Counted from the first letter of the stretch, positions 9,103 to 18,004 are shown. The stretch: 64,000 nucleotides of DNA from Pontibacter sp. Tf4 (GCF_014212495.1 NZ_JACKZC010000002.1:124001-188000); one strand, 5' to 3'. Program-made: numbers and translations. Notes: a model not told the origin generated them from the sequence alone.

Positions 9103-10101
9103 TTACCAACGGATGAGGGCGGATGCCCAGGTAAAGCCGCTTCCGAAGGCTGCCATACATACCAGGTCACCTTCCTTGATGCGGCCTTCCTGCACGGCTT
9201 CGCTTAGAGCCAATGGTACAGACGCTGCCGTAGTGTTACCATACTTATGGATATTGCTCATCACTTTATCCGGCGACAAGCCCATTTTCTGCTGGATATA
9301 GGAAGTTATTCTAAGGTTAGCCTGATGCGGTATAAGCATGTCAATATCAGATGCCTTGTAGCCGTTCTTGTTAAGTGCTTCTTCAATCACCTCGGGGAAG
9401 CGGGTAACGGCATGCTTGAACACCATGTTACCGTTCATGTGCGGGAAAATAGTGCCCTCATCGATCATCTCATGCGTCAGGCGGTTTTTCTTGTTGCTGC
9501 CCGGGTCAAGGGTGGCCAGCTCTTCAGCGAATTCACCGTCGGCGTGCAGGTGTGTACTTAATATGCCACGGTCTGTGCTCTCGGAAGGGGTGAGTACTAC
9601 GGCACCGGCGCCATCACCGAAAATAACCGATACGTTACGGCCACGGGTAGAGAAATCGAGACCGCTGGAATGGATCTCGGAGCCTACCACCAGTACGTTA
9701 TTGTACATACCCGTCTTGATGAACTGGTCGCCTACCGAAAGGGCATACACAAAGCCGGAGCACTGGTTACGAACATCCAGGGCTGGTATTTCTTTCAGGC
9801 CAAGCTCGCGCTGCAACAGCACACCGGAACCAGGGAATACATAATCCGGGCTCAGGGTGGCGAAAATGATCATATCGAGGTCAGAAGCTTCGAGGCCTGC
9901 ATTTTTGAGGGCCATGCGGGCGGCATTGGCACCCATGTTAGCTGTAGTGTCGGTTCCTTCTTTAAAGTAACGACGCTCCACTATACCTGTGCGTTCCCGT
10001 ATCCATTCATCTGAAGTTTCCATCAGTTTCTCCAGGTCCTGGTTGGTAACTACTGTTTCAGGCACATAGTGGCCTACACCGGCTATTTTTGAATTGCGCA
10101 T
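9103..10101 (-). CDS. fabH: Beta-ketoacyl-ACP synthase III
   Basis: A 332-aa condensing enzyme that starts fatty-acid synthesis by joining an acyl-CoA primer to malonyl-ACP. The catalytic triad is visible: Cys114 in NQCSGF, His in IPHQANLRI, Asn in KYGNTTAAS. Length and N-terminus (SKIAGVGHYVPE) are normal. Bacteroidota often have several FabH paralogues; this could be the housekeeping copy or one for branched primers. It is transcribed alone from a likely promoter just upstream and is not beside other fab genes. Confidence 0.93.
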   Translation of the reverse strand: MRNSKIAGVGHYVPETVVTNQDLEKLMETSDEWIRERTGIVERRYFKEGTDTTANMGANAARMALKNAGLEASDLDMIIFATLSPDYVFPGSGVLLQRELGLKEIPALDVRNQCSGFVYALSVGDQFIKTGMYNNVLVVGSEIHSSGLDFSTRGRNVSVIFGDGAGAVVLTPSESTDRGILSTHLHADGEFAEELATLDPGSNKKNRLTHEMIDEGTIFPHMNGNMVFKHAVTRFPEVIEEALNKNGYKASDIDMLIPHQANLRITSYIQQKMGLSPDKVMSNIHKYGNTTAASVPLALSEAVQEGRIKEGDLVCMAAFGSGFTWASALIRW

Positions 10102-10121
10102 AGTTATAGTTGTTTGGTTTT

Positions 10122-10129
10122 CAAATATA
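10122..10129 (-). promoter_or_regulatory. Putative -7 element TATATTTG for fabH
   Basis: On the minus strand TATATTTG fits the Bacteroidota -7 consensus TAnnTTTG and lies 20 bp before the fabH start. No clear -33 TTG is seen, so this is tentative. Confidence 0.45.
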
Positions 10130-10189
10130 CTGCTTTTGTTGATATTTAGATACGTCTAAAAATAAATTTAAAATTATTGGTTTTTGAAA

Positions 10190-11317
10190 TTAGCTTAAAA
10201 CCGACTTTAAAATTGGTAGAATTTTCTGCTCTTCTGTGTTCCAGAACACCATTTCAGGGATGCCAGAACTATAGAAGATTTTGGTGTATATGTCTGATTC
10301 TAAAGTATGAAAGCTATAGTTGTTAAAGTTTATAGTTAAGCCTGCGGTATATGCTGTCAGGATGTCATTCCATAATTTGTTTTGCTGCATCAGGATAGGC
10401 AGGCCATATGCCATATACTCGTATAGTTTGGTAGGGATGCAGCGGAACGTGCTTTCGTTTGGCTGGTAAGGCAGCAGCCCGATATCGTGTGTTGCTATAG
10501 CCTGTAGTATCTCCGGATGCGGTACAAGTTGGTCGCCACCGATCAGGGTAATGTAAGGTTTGCCGGCTATAGTTTGTTGCAACTGTTGCAGGGTTGGCTT
10601 GTGCGCACAGTAACCGATAATGGTAAGTGTTACCTGCGGGTTATAGTTGTGCCACTGTTCAGCCAGCCCGATAGCTTCAAAAATGCCATAGATGCCGGCT
10701 ATGGTACCGGAGTAAAGTAGTTTTACCGGCCCCGGGTTTAGCTTTACCGGTGTTGGCCTTGGGCTATAGTTTGCAGTTCGTTTATACTTGTTCTCGAGAA
10801 TGGTATAGCGCTCATCTATAAAAGGGATTTCGTTGGCGTAGCTTTTCTCGGCTAAAAAGAAGTGCGCTATAGTTGGTGCGGTAAGGTTTTCTATTGTTCG
10901 TACGCCTGCGGCTAATACTCTTTTCAATACTGGGTTATAGGCTTTCTGTGCGGTCAGGTTTAAACTATAGTTTTCCTGCACATCGTAGATCAGTTTGCAA
11001 CTATAGCGTTTGCAATAAAACCAACTGGTAAGCAGCAACTCGTGTGTGCAAACTATAAGCAGGTCGGGTTTTATAGTTTGCAGCAGTTGCCAGTACCGGC
11101 GCTGGGCTATAAAACGGTTTAAGCTGAGCCTTTTAAAGGAAAAGATGGGGTGGAAGTTCAGGTTGGCCTGTGCATTACCCGGAATAGGAGCTGAGAAGCC
11201 TGCTATATGCACCTGGACCCCTGGTAGTTTGCACAGCGATAGCCCCAACTTGCCGTACATACGGGTGTCGTTCACGGGTTTTAGCAACGAGGCCAGCAGA
11301 ATTCTCTTTTCAGACAT
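10190..11317 (-). CDS. Group 1-like (GT-B) glycosyltransferase
   Basis: A 375-aa cytosolic glycosyltransferase of the GT-B fold. Visible landmarks are the acceptor-side start (ILLASLLKPVNDTRMYGKLG), the donor-domain opening VKLLYSGTIAGIYG, and a late LYEYMAYGLPIL motif that holds the nucleotide-sugar-binding Glu. The sugar and acceptor are unknown. It stands alone, divergent from dapD. The gene carries eight CTATAG cores in 1.1 kb, far above the window average, plus several near-copies, so its codon choice is unusual. Confidence 0.8.
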   Translation of the reverse strand: MSEKRILLASLLKPVNDTRMYGKLGLSLCKLPGVQVHIAGFSAPIPGNAQANLNFHPIFSFKRLSLNRFIAQRRYWQLLQTIKPDLLIVCTHELLLTSWFYCKRYSCKLIYDVQENYSLNLTAQKAYNPVLKRVLAAGVRTIENLTAPTIAHFFLAEKSYANEIPFIDERYTILENKYKRTANYSPRPTPVKLNPGPVKLLYSGTIAGIYGIFEAIGLAEQWHNYNPQVTLTIIGYCAHKPTLQQLQQTIAGKPYITLIGGDQLVPHPEILQAIATHDIGLLPYQPNESTFRCIPTKLYEYMAYGLPILMQQNKLWNDILTAYTAGLTINFNNYSFHTLESDIYTKIFYSSGIPEMVFWNTEEQKILPILKSVLS

Positions 11318-11368
11318 CGGTTAAATTTAATACTTTTACGCATTATTCAACATCAACTATATTTTTAG

Positions 11369-12181
11369 ATGGCGCTTCAGACGATAATAGAACAGGCCTG
11401 GGAAAACAGAGACCTGTTAAAAGAACAGGCTACAGTAGATGCAGTACGCGCTGTAATAGAAGAACTTGACAAAGGCAGACTGCGCGTTGCAGAGCCGAAT
11501 GGCGACGAGTGGAAGGTAAACGAGTGGGTGAAGAAAGCCGTGCTGATGTACTTCCCGATACAAGCCATGAAAACCATAGAAGTAGGTCCTTTTGAGTTTC
11601 ATGATAAAATTGCGCTGAAGACGAACTATGCCGCACAGGGTGTGCGTGTTGTGCCTCACGCTATTGCGCGTTATGGTTCGTTCCTGGAGAAAGGCGTTAT
11701 AATGATGCCGTCTTACGTGAACATTGGCGCTTATGTAGGCGAAGGAACCATGGTGGATACCTGGGCAACCGTAGGTAGCTGTGCACAGGTTGGCAAGAAC
11801 GTACACCTGAGCGGTGGCGTTGGTCTGGGTGGCGTGCTGGAGCCAGTTCAGGCTGCCCCGGTTATCATCGAAGACAATGCCTTTATCGGATCGAGAAGTA
11901 TACTGGTGGAAGGTTGCCGCATTGGCCGTGAAGCGGTGATTGGTGCCGGTGTAACTATAACCGGAAGTTCTAAGATTATCGACGTGACAGGCAGCGAACC
12001 GAAGGAATACAAAGGTTATGTACCACCGCGTTCTGTTGTTATTCCGGGTTCGTATACCAAAAAATTCCCGGCAGGCGACTTCCAGGTCCCTTGCGCCCTG
12101 ATCATTGGCCAGCGTAAAGAAAGCACCGACCTGAAAACATCCCTGAACGACGCCCTGCGCGATAATGCGGTAGCAGTGTAA
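11369..12181 (+). CDS. dapD: Tetrahydrodipicolinate N-succinyltransferase
   Basis: A 270-aa enzyme of the succinylase branch of lysine/diaminopimelate synthesis, transferring succinyl from CoA to tetrahydrodipicolinate. The left-handed beta-helix hexapeptide repeats are clear (GAYVGEGTMVDTWATVGS, IEDNAFIGSRS, VIGAGVTITGSS). Length is as expected. The product feeds peptidoglycan and lysine. It is a single gene ending at a strong hairpin shared with the convergent dehydrogenase gene. Confidence 0.96.
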   Translation: MALQTIIEQAWENRDLLKEQATVDAVRAVIEELDKGRLRVAEPNGDEWKVNEWVKKAVLMYFPIQAMKTIEVGPFEFHDKIALKTNYAAQGVRVVPHAIARYGSFLEKGVIMMPSYVNIGAYVGEGTMVDTWATVGSCAQVGKNVHLSGGVGLGGVLEPVQAAPVIIEDNAFIGSRSILVEGCRIGREAVIGAGVTITGSSKIIDVTGSEPKEYKGYVPPRSVVIPGSYTKKFPAGDFQVPCALIIGQRKESTDLKTSLNDALRDNAVAV

Positions 12182-12232
12182 TACAGTGAACAGTGAACAG
12201 TTAGCAGTAATCAGTTAACAGTTTTTTAAAAG

Positions 12233-12267
12233 AAGAAGGCCTTTGCAACTATAGCAAAGGCCTTCTT
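12233..12267. terminator. Bidirectional terminator with AACTATA loop
   Basis: Perfect 14-bp stem AAGAAGGCCTTTGC / GCAAAGGCCTTCTT with loop AACTATA, between convergent dapD and the dehydrogenase gene. The loop plus stem edge creates a CTATAG core. It is flanked by inverted copies of a CAGTTAGCAGTAA spacer repeat (12198-12210 and 12305-12317). Confidence 0.88.
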
Positions 12268-12324
12268 ATTTATGAGCATCAGTAAATTGATCACTGATAA
12301 CTATTTACTGCTAACTGTATACTG

Positions 12325-13218
12325 TTATTTCTTTTTAAAGCGGTCGGCAACGATGAGGTCTTTGGTGCCGTGTGTCCAGCTATAAAATCCCTGGCCGGTT
12401 TTTACACCTTTGTGACCAGCTTGTACCATGTTTACCAGTAGCGGGCAAGGGGCGTATTTCGGGTTGCCAAAGCCGTCGTGCAGCACAGTCAGGATCGAAA
12501 GGCATACATCCAGACCAATAAAGTCAGCTAACTGGAGCGGGCCCATCGGATGCGCCATGCCTAATTTCATAATGGTGTCAATCTCTTCTACACCGGCAAC
12601 GCCTTCATATAAACTATAGATGGCTTCATTGATCATCGGCATCAGGATGCGGTTTGCCACAAAACCCGGGTAATCGTTCGCTTCCGCCGGAATTTTGCCT
12701 AACTGCTTCGATAGCTCCATGATCTGCTGAGTTACCTCATCAGTAGTTGAGTAGCCACGGATCACTTCAACCAGTTTCATAACCGGTACCGGGTTCATGA
12801 AGTGCATGCCAATTACTTTATCCGGGCGGGTTGTAACCGAGGCTATTTTGGTAATTGAGATAGAGGAGGTGTTGCTGGCAAGGATTGCTTCAGGTTTAGT
12901 AAAGCTGTCCAGGTCGCGGAAGATTTTCAGTTTCAGGTCCACATTTTCGGTGGCGGCTTCTACCACCAGGTCTACATCCTGCACGCCTTCCTGCATGCTG
13001 GTATAAGTAGTGACGTTGCCTAATGTCTGTGTTTTCTGCTCTTCGGTCAGGTTGCCTTTGGCTATTATGCGGTCCAGGTTTTTGGCAATAGTACCCAGTG
13101 CTTTGTTCAGGGCTTCCTGCGAAATATCAACCAGCGCTACCTGGAAACCATTTTGTGCAAACACGTGTGCTATACCGTTGCCCATAGTGCCTGAGCCGAT
13201 AACTGCTATTTTCTTCAT
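12325..13218 (-). CDS. 3-hydroxyacyl-CoA (3-hydroxybutyryl-CoA) dehydrogenase
   Basis: A 297-aa NAD-dependent dehydrogenase. N-terminal Rossmann motif IAVIGSGTMGNGIAH, substrate-site ASNTSSISIT, catalytic His in GMHFMNPVPVMKLVE with the Glu partner, and the C-terminal dimerisation helix region (NRILMPMINEA). It oxidises 3-hydroxyacyl-CoA in fatty-acid breakdown, or works in reverse in butyrate/PHB-type routes. It is a stand-alone domain, not fused to enoyl-CoA hydratase, and no other beta-oxidation gene is next to it. Confidence 0.93.
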   Translation of the reverse strand: MKKIAVIGSGTMGNGIAHVFAQNGFQVALVDISQEALNKALGTIAKNLDRIIAKGNLTEEQKTQTLGNVTTYTSMQEGVQDVDLVVEAATENVDLKLKIFRDLDSFTKPEAILASNTSSISITKIASVTTRPDKVIGMHFMNPVPVMKLVEVIRGYSTTDEVTQQIMELSKQLGKIPAEANDYPGFVANRILMPMINEAIYSLYEGVAGVEEIDTIMKLGMAHPMGPLQLADFIGLDVCLSILTVLHDGFGNPKYAPCPLLVNMVQAGHKGVKTGQGFYSWTHGTKDLIVADRFKKK

Positions 13219-13625
13219 AGGGGTTGCGAATTCGTAAGGTTTGAAAAGTATACAAAGCTAAAAGAAAATCTGTTATTCTTTGGGGCTAATCAAGCTAATC
13301 TTGGCATACTTCAAAAAACCTGAAATCAATGTAATCGCTGCTTCAGCTATAGTTGGTATACCTGTAGTTTCTTTTCAACTCAATTTATTTACCAGTGCAA
13401 GTTTTTGTTAAGAGGAAATAATGCGGCTGTATATGAGGGATTTATAGGCTGGCAGCTGGTGAGGGTTACAAATGACTCCGCAACTGGTCTTCTGCGTCCG
13501 GTCGTAAAAAGTATGATTTTAATAAATCTTTTATGATATATATGCGTACAAGCTTAAACAAAAAAGTGCAACAACGCTGTGTTCAGAGTGAGTGCAGTGG
13601 ATTGCTTTACTAAAAGACTCTTATT
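13219..13625. other. 407-bp spacer, no gene seen
   Basis: A/T-rich spacer between divergent genes. It holds one CTATAG core (13347) and presumably promoters for both neighbours, but no element could be assigned with confidence. Confidence 0.5.
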
Positions 13626-13778
13626 ATGGGAAACTTACTTTATATTATCGCCGTGGTGCTGATCATTTTTTGGTTGATCGGCTTTTTAGGATTTCCGGAT
13701 GCCGTTGGAGGTATCATACATGTGTTACTGGTACTGGCTGTAATTGCCGTACTGCTACGCCTGATCCGGGGAGTTTAA
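13626..13778 (+). CDS. Tiny Lmo0937-family membrane protein, copy 1
   Basis: A 50-aa, very hydrophobic protein beginning MGNLLYIIAVVLIIFWLIGF with two membrane helices separated by a GFPDAVGG turn and ending LLRLIRGV. This is the lmo0937/DUF5670 type of two-helix protein, often stress-associated. The next gene is a near duplicate. Function unknown. Confidence 0.85.
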   Translation: MGNLLYIIAVVLIIFWLIGFLGFPDAVGGIIHVLLVLAVIAVLLRLIRGV

Positions 13779-13846
13779 CCTGGAATTAAAAAACACGTTA
13801 ATACATAAAACAGAGAACATTACCACTTCATTAAACAATTAAAACT

Positions 13847-13996
13847 ATGGGAAATTTATTGTATATTATAGCAGTTATCCTTGTGATTTTCTGGCTGATC
13901 GGTTTCTTGGGCTTCCCTGATGCTGTAGGCGGCCTGATCCACATTCTATTAGTAATCGCCGTTATCATGGTGCTGTTACGCCTCATAAGGGGCTAA
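13847..13996 (+). CDS. Tiny Lmo0937-family membrane protein, copy 2
   Basis: A 49-aa paralogue of the preceding gene, differing at only a few conservative positions (Ile/Val/Leu swaps, Met for Ala) while the DNA has diverged more, mostly at synonymous sites. That pattern suggests an old tandem duplication kept by purifying selection. It lies 68 bp after copy 1, so both are probably on one transcript that ends at the hairpin at 14023. Confidence 0.85.
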   Translation: MGNLLYIIAVILVIFWLIGFLGFPDAVGGLIHILLVIAVIMVLLRLIRG

Positions 13997-14022
13997 CGCC
14001 ACTCTTGATCTGAACCTTTAAA

Positions 14023-14058
14023 AACAAAAGGACTGCCCCGTAAGGCAGTCCTTTTGTT
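14023..14058. terminator. Bidirectional terminator
   Basis: 15-bp stem AACAAAAGGACTGCC / GGCAGTCCTTTTGTT with loop CCGTAA, between the small membrane genes and the convergent barrel-protein gene. Confidence 0.88.
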
Positions 14059-14077
14059 TTTGATGCTGGCTGTATGC

Positions 14078-14803
14078 TTAACGCGTGAAAGGTAAGTTTA
14101 TACCTGCCCTGATAACGGGGTTACTATAAGGGTTTACCGGATCATTGTTCGCATTATAAAGCAGCAGCAGGTCAAAAGAGGCTTTGTCGGAGATACGCTG
14201 GCGGTATCCTGCTCCAAACATCGGCATTACCAGTGTCTTGCGGTCCTTTAAAATTGCCGTCCGGCTGCTGTTCAGATAAAGGTATTCCAGGCTGAGCGTT
14301 TCGGCTTCGGCATGTGCCAGCAAGGCCCCATCCCCGATATCCACTACCTCTACCTGCGCAAACACGCGCCCGCCATAGTTGTTCATTGAATAAGGGCCAT
14401 CTTTCACATACTGATACACTGCTCCAACGCCCGCGCTAAGCCGGTCGGTGAGGCGGTAGCCAAGTATAGGCAGCAGCGAAATATTGGTGTATGAGCCAAA
14501 CTGCAGACCCAGGCTGCCTCCGAAATATAGTCTGTCAATAAAGCGTTCCTGTTCTTCCTCGTCCTGTTGTGGTTTCTCGGCCTGCGGCTGTGTTTGTACC
14601 GGCGGTTTAGGCTGTACTTCTGGCTGCGGTTTTGGCTTTGGCGTGTAAACCGGCTTCTCGCTACCCGGAGGGCCCGTTGGCAACGATGGCTTCCGTTTTA
14701 CAGTATCGGGCTCTACCTGGGCATTGGCGCCTAATGTGCAGAGCACAAAAAAGCAAAGTGCCAGCAGGCACTTTGCAAACAGAGGAGTCGGTTTAGCTGA
14801 CAT
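14078..14803 (-). CDS. Probable outer-membrane beta-barrel protein with Pro-rich linker
   Basis: A 241-aa exported protein: signal peptide (about residues 1-28, cleaved near GANAQ), a Pro/Lys/Gln-rich linker (about 33-78), then a C-terminal domain of alternating hydrophobic strands (LYFGGSLGLQFGSYTN onward) of small barrel type. The linker might span peptidoglycan. Its start is 6 bp after the ABC-F gene on the same strand, so the two form an operon, though the link between them is unclear. Confidence 0.7.
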   Translation of the reverse strand: MSAKPTPLFAKCLLALCFFVLCTLGANAQVEPDTVKRKPSLPTGPPGSEKPVYTPKPKPQPEVQPKPPVQTQPQAEKPQQDEEEQERFIDRLYFGGSLGLQFGSYTNISLLPILGYRLTDRLSAGVGAVYQYVKDGPYSMNNYGGRVFAQVEVVDIGDGALLAHAEAETLSLEYLYLNSSRTAILKDRKTLVMPMFGAGYRQRISDKASFDLLLLYNANNDPVNPYSNPVIRAGINLPFTR

Positions 14804-14809
14804 ATTTAT

Positions 14810-16435
14810 TTATACGGTAGCTGTCTGGTACATTTTTTTGCGCAGTTCGCGGATGTTGTCGTCCTGCAGGTACTCTTCGTAGGTCATGCGCTTATCGATC
14901 ATGCCATTTGGTGTCAGCTCGATAATGCGGTTAGCTATAGTATCTACAAACTGTAAGTCATGCGAAGCGAACAGAACAGTTCCATCAAAGTCTTTCAGCG
15001 AGTTGTTCAGCGCCGTGATCGATTCCAGGTCCAGGTGGTTGGTAGGGTCATCCATTACCAGGAAGTTACCGGACTGCAGCATCATTTTAGAGAACATACA
15101 GCGCACTTTTTCACCACCCGATAGTACGTTCGCTTTCTTAAGCGACTCTTCGCCAGAGAACAACATACGACCCAGGAAACCACGGATAAAGCTTTCGTCT
15201 TTCTCTACAGAATACTGACGCAGCCAGTCTACCAGGTTCAGGTCAGTGTTAAAGTACTCGGCGTTGTCTTTCGGGAAGAATGCGGCATTTATCGTAGTAC
15301 CCCATTTAAATTCTCCGGTATCAGCCTGCTCTTCGCCGGCCAGGATCTTAAAGAACAGGGTAGCGGCCACGTCATTACGGCCAAGTATCGCGATCTTGTC
15401 GCCTTTGTCTACCATAAAGCTGACATCCGTAAAGATCGGCTGGCCTTCCACAGACTTGCTCAGGTTCTCTACATGCAGTAACTGGTTACCTGCTTCACGC
15501 TCCGGCTTAAAGGCAATGTAAGGGTACTTACGTGACGATGGCTGAATATCATCTACCGTCAGTTTCTCTAACAGCTTGGCACGCGAAGTAGCCTGCTTTG
15601 ATTTGGAAGCATTGGCGCTGAAACGGCGGATGAATTCCTCCAGTTCCTTGCGTTTGTCTTCTGTCTTTTTATTGGCATCGGCGCGCTGTTTCAGGGCCAG
15701 CTGGCTCGACTCGTACCAGAAACTATAGTTACCGGCATACATTTTTATCTTTCCGAAATCAATATCGGCCACGTGCGTACAAACGGCATCCAGGAAGTGG
15801 CGGTCGTGCGATACAACTATAACCGTGTTCTGGAAGTTATCCAGGAAGTTCTCCAGCCACATGATCGATTCGGCATCCAGGTTGTTGGTAGGCTCATCGA
15901 GCAGCAGGATGTCGGGGTTACCGAAAAGCGCCTGCGCCAAAAGCACACGTACTTTCTCGCTACCGCTCAGGTCTTTCATCAGCGAGTAATGCAGGTGCTC
16001 ACCAATGCCCAGGCCACTCAGCAATTCAGCAGCTTCGTACTCAGCATTCCAGCCTTCCATGTCGGCAAATTCGCCTTCCAGTTCGGCAGCGCGCTCGCCA
16101 TCGGCTTCTGTAAAATCAGCTTTGGCATAAATCGCATCCTTCTCCTGCATAATATCAAACAGGCGCTTGTGGCCCATAATCACTGTCTGCAGTACCGGAA
16201 ACTCATCGTAGGCAAAGTGGTTCTGCTTTAACACGGCCAGGCGCGCTTTGGCAGGAATCTCCACTGAACCTGTATTTGGCTCAATTTCACCTGATAATAT
16301 CTTCAGGAAAGTTGATTTACCCGCGCCGTTTGCGCCTATCAGGCCATAGCAGTTACCGGGTACAAATTTTATAGTTACATCTTCAAATAATGTGCGCTTG
16401 CCATACCGCAGGCTTACATTGTTAGTACTGATCAT
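14810..16435 (-). CDS. ABC-F ATPase, YbiT-like, with degenerate second nucleotide site
   Basis: A 541-aa ribosome-associated ABC-F protein closest in outline to E. coli YbiT. NBD1 is intact: Walker A GANGAGKST (34-42), signature LSGSEK, LLLDEPTNNLD with catalytic Glu181. The interdomain linker RRFSANASKSKQATSRAK is typical. NBD2 differs: the Walker A place reads LGRNDVAAT (about 351-359), with no Lys or P-loop Gly pattern, and the catalytic Glu is Asp463 (MDDPTNHLD), although LSGGEK is kept. I think this degeneration is shared by many Bacteroidota homologues, but that is from memory. It probably binds the ribosomal E site; site 2 would not hydrolyse normally. Confidence 0.9.
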   Translation of the reverse strand: MISTNNVSLRYGKRTLFEDVTIKFVPGNCYGLIGANGAGKSTFLKILSGEIEPNTGSVEIPAKARLAVLKQNHFAYDEFPVLQTVIMGHKRLFDIMQEKDAIYAKADFTEADGERAAELEGEFADMEGWNAEYEAAELLSGLGIGEHLHYSLMKDLSGSEKVRVLLAQALFGNPDILLLDEPTNNLDAESIMWLENFLDNFQNTVIVVSHDRHFLDAVCTHVADIDFGKIKMYAGNYSFWYESSQLALKQRADANKKTEDKRKELEEFIRRFSANASKSKQATSRAKLLEKLTVDDIQPSSRKYPYIAFKPEREAGNQLLHVENLSKSVEGQPIFTDVSFMVDKGDKIAILGRNDVAATLFFKILAGEEQADTGEFKWGTTINAAFFPKDNAEYFNTDLNLVDWLRQYSVEKDESFIRGFLGRMLFSGEESLKKANVLSGGEKVRCMFSKMMLQSGNFLVMDDPTNHLDLESITALNNSLKDFDGTVLFASHDLQFVDTIANRIIELTPNGMIDKRMTYEEYLQDDNIRELRKKMYQTATV

Positions 16436-16760
16436 GCCTTTGTGTTAGAGAATTAAAATTGATCCTTGTTGCAAAACTACAAAATAAAAGTCGGGTTTGA
16501 CTACAGGCTGCTTTTTGCTTTTGGCGGCCCCGCAGCGTAGTGTTGTTGTAAGGCGTTTATGGTCAATGGTTTGCAGCTGTAATCTGAAAAATATATGCTG
16601 CAAAGCACAACGCCACCCCAACTTCTTTAGTATATAGTTTAAATAATATTTCAGTTTGCGGCTACCAGGTAGTGCCGTAATGCTTCTATCTTAACCAAAT
16701 GTAGCGCCAAACTGTTCATTGTTAGTATATTAATTGATTTACCCTAAACGTATAATAAAA
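16436..16760. other. 325-bp spacer between divergent genes
   Basis: No gene seen. On the minus strand TAGTTTTG at 16472-16479 fits the -7 consensus for the ABC-F gene. A TTTAGTATATAGTTT near-copy of the palindrome lies near 16630. Confidence 0.5.
16472..16479 (-). promoter_or_regulatory. Putative -7 element TAGTTTTG for the ABC-F gene
   Basis: Minus-strand TAGTTTTGC matches TAnnTTTG and is 36 bp before the start codon. A convincing -33 TTG is missing. Confidence 0.45.
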
Positions 16761-17231
16761 ATGGCTATAGGAAGAATAACATATCAGAAAGTATCATTAA
16801 AGTATGGTATACTGGTTGGTATAGCGCACATTGTTTATTTCCTGCTGATGGGGCTGCTGGGCCTGCACGACATCGTTGAACTGTCTTTCCTGAGTTCAAT
16901 TTTTCTGGTTATAGGCATTGTGGTAGCAATTTCGAATTTCAAGCGGGCCAAAAATGGTGAGATCAACTACTTTCAGGGGCTGGCCATTGGTGCAACTGTA
17001 GGCGTGGTTTCATCCACTATTCTGGCTTTGTTCCTGGTGTTGTACATCGGCGTATTCGACTCTACTTACCTGGCTCACCTGCAGGCAAGTGCTTACTTCC
17101 CGAAAAGCATTTCGCTGCTGGCCTTGTTTGCTTTAACCATCATCTATGGTTCATGGCCTGGTTTCTGGCTGGCCTTTATTGCCATGCAGTGGTTTAAACG
17201 CGCCGATCATTCGGTAACAGAACGAGTATAA
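16761..17231 (+). CDS. DUF4199-like membrane protein, copy 1
   Basis: A 156-aa protein with four hydrophobic segments, starting at the ATG at 16761 (MAIGRITYQ); an upstream TTG is less likely. It has the DUF4199 outline: KYGILVGIAH in helix 1, a polar loop with RAKNGEINYFQGLAIG, and a last helix ending AMQWFKRADHS. Function unknown. The second copy follows by 15 bp and shares the same order of motifs. Confidence 0.8.
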   Translation: MAIGRITYQKVSLKYGILVGIAHIVYFLLMGLLGLHDIVELSFLSSIFLVIGIVVAISNFKRAKNGEINYFQGLAIGATVGVVSSTILALFLVLYIGVFDSTYLAHLQASAYFPKSISLLALFALTIIYGSWPGFWLAFIAMQWFKRADHSVTERV

Positions 17232-17246
17232 CCGGCAACTATAGTT

Positions 17247-17705
17247 ATGGAAAAGCTGAGCCTGAAGTACGGAGTCTTAACGGCCCTTGGTCTTATTGGC
17301 TATTTTTTGCTGATGCGCCTGATCGGGCTGTCGCACATCCTGGAACTGCGTTTCTTTAACGCCATTGTGCTGGCTATTGGTATTGTACTGGTGCTGCGGG
17401 CTTACAAACGCATGATGCATGGGCACATCGGGTACCTGAAAGGGCTTGCCACAGCTTTCCTGACATCGCTTGTCGCTACCTTGCTCTTTTCGGTCTTCAT
17501 GCTCGTGTATATCAAAGGCTTCGACGATTCGCTGCTTCGCGTGATCTCGGAAGACCAGATGCTGGGGGAGCGGATCGCTACAACGCCGGGCATTGTAATT
17601 TTTATGGTGCTGATGATGGAAGGCGTTATTTCCGGGGCCATGATCGGGTTTATAGCCATGCAGTTCTTTAAAAGACAGGACCATGCCATACCAGGCAACT
17701 TATAA
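17247..17705 (+). CDS. DUF4199-like membrane protein, copy 2
   Basis: A 152-aa paralogue of the preceding gene: SLKYGVLTALGLIGYFLL, a loop with HIGYLKGLATA, and the end AMQFFKRQDHAIP. The two diverge strongly outside the conserved spots. An AACTATAGTT palindrome overlaps the start codon (17237-17246, ATG at 17247). Two DUF4199 proteins side by side may form a heteromeric membrane unit (inference). Confidence 0.78.
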   Translation: MEKLSLKYGVLTALGLIGYFLLMRLIGLSHILELRFFNAIVLAIGIVLVLRAYKRMMHGHIGYLKGLATAFLTSLVATLLFSVFMLVYIKGFDDSLLRVISEDQMLGERIATTPGIVIFMVLMMEGVISGAMIGFIAMQFFKRQDHAIPGNL

Positions 17706-17718
17706 CTTACTACAAATA

Positions 17719-17749
17719 AAAACCCGCAGCGCTAACAACTGCGGGTTTT
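17719..17749. terminator. Bidirectional terminator
   Basis: Stem AAAACCCGCAG / CTGCGGGTTTT with a 9-base loop between convergent genes. Confidence 0.85.
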
Positions 17750-17773
17750 ATGCTTTTAAAACCTTTTTCTTCT

Positions 17774-18004
17774 CTATTTTACGAAGTTGTCGGGTCGCTG
17801 AATGATCTTGACCACTACCTCGTGCAGGTCGCCCTCGTTATCCTGTATCCGGAAGGTGAGTTGCGGGTTGTCGATGTTGTGTTCTGATTTTATAGCTATT
17901 ACCTGGCCTCTGCCAATCTTATGTTCTATCTGCGGGCTCAGGTCATGAAATGCTTTTGCAAAGTCTACCTCAAGCGAGCTGGGGTTATAGTTCTCTGTTC
18001 TCAT
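17774..18004 (-). CDS. Small conserved-looking cytosolic protein, unknown
   Basis: A 76-aa soluble protein (MRTENYNPSSLEVDF...). The second half looks like a small beta-rich fold (QLTFRIQDNEGDLHEVVVKIIQRPD). No family was recognised. The composition is coding-like, it has an ATG start and it ends at a clear convergent terminator. Confidence 0.65.
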   Translation of the reverse strand: MRTENYNPSSLEVDFAKAFHDLSPQIEHKIGRGQVIAIKSEHNIDNPQLTFRIQDNEGDLHEVVVKIIQRPDNFVK

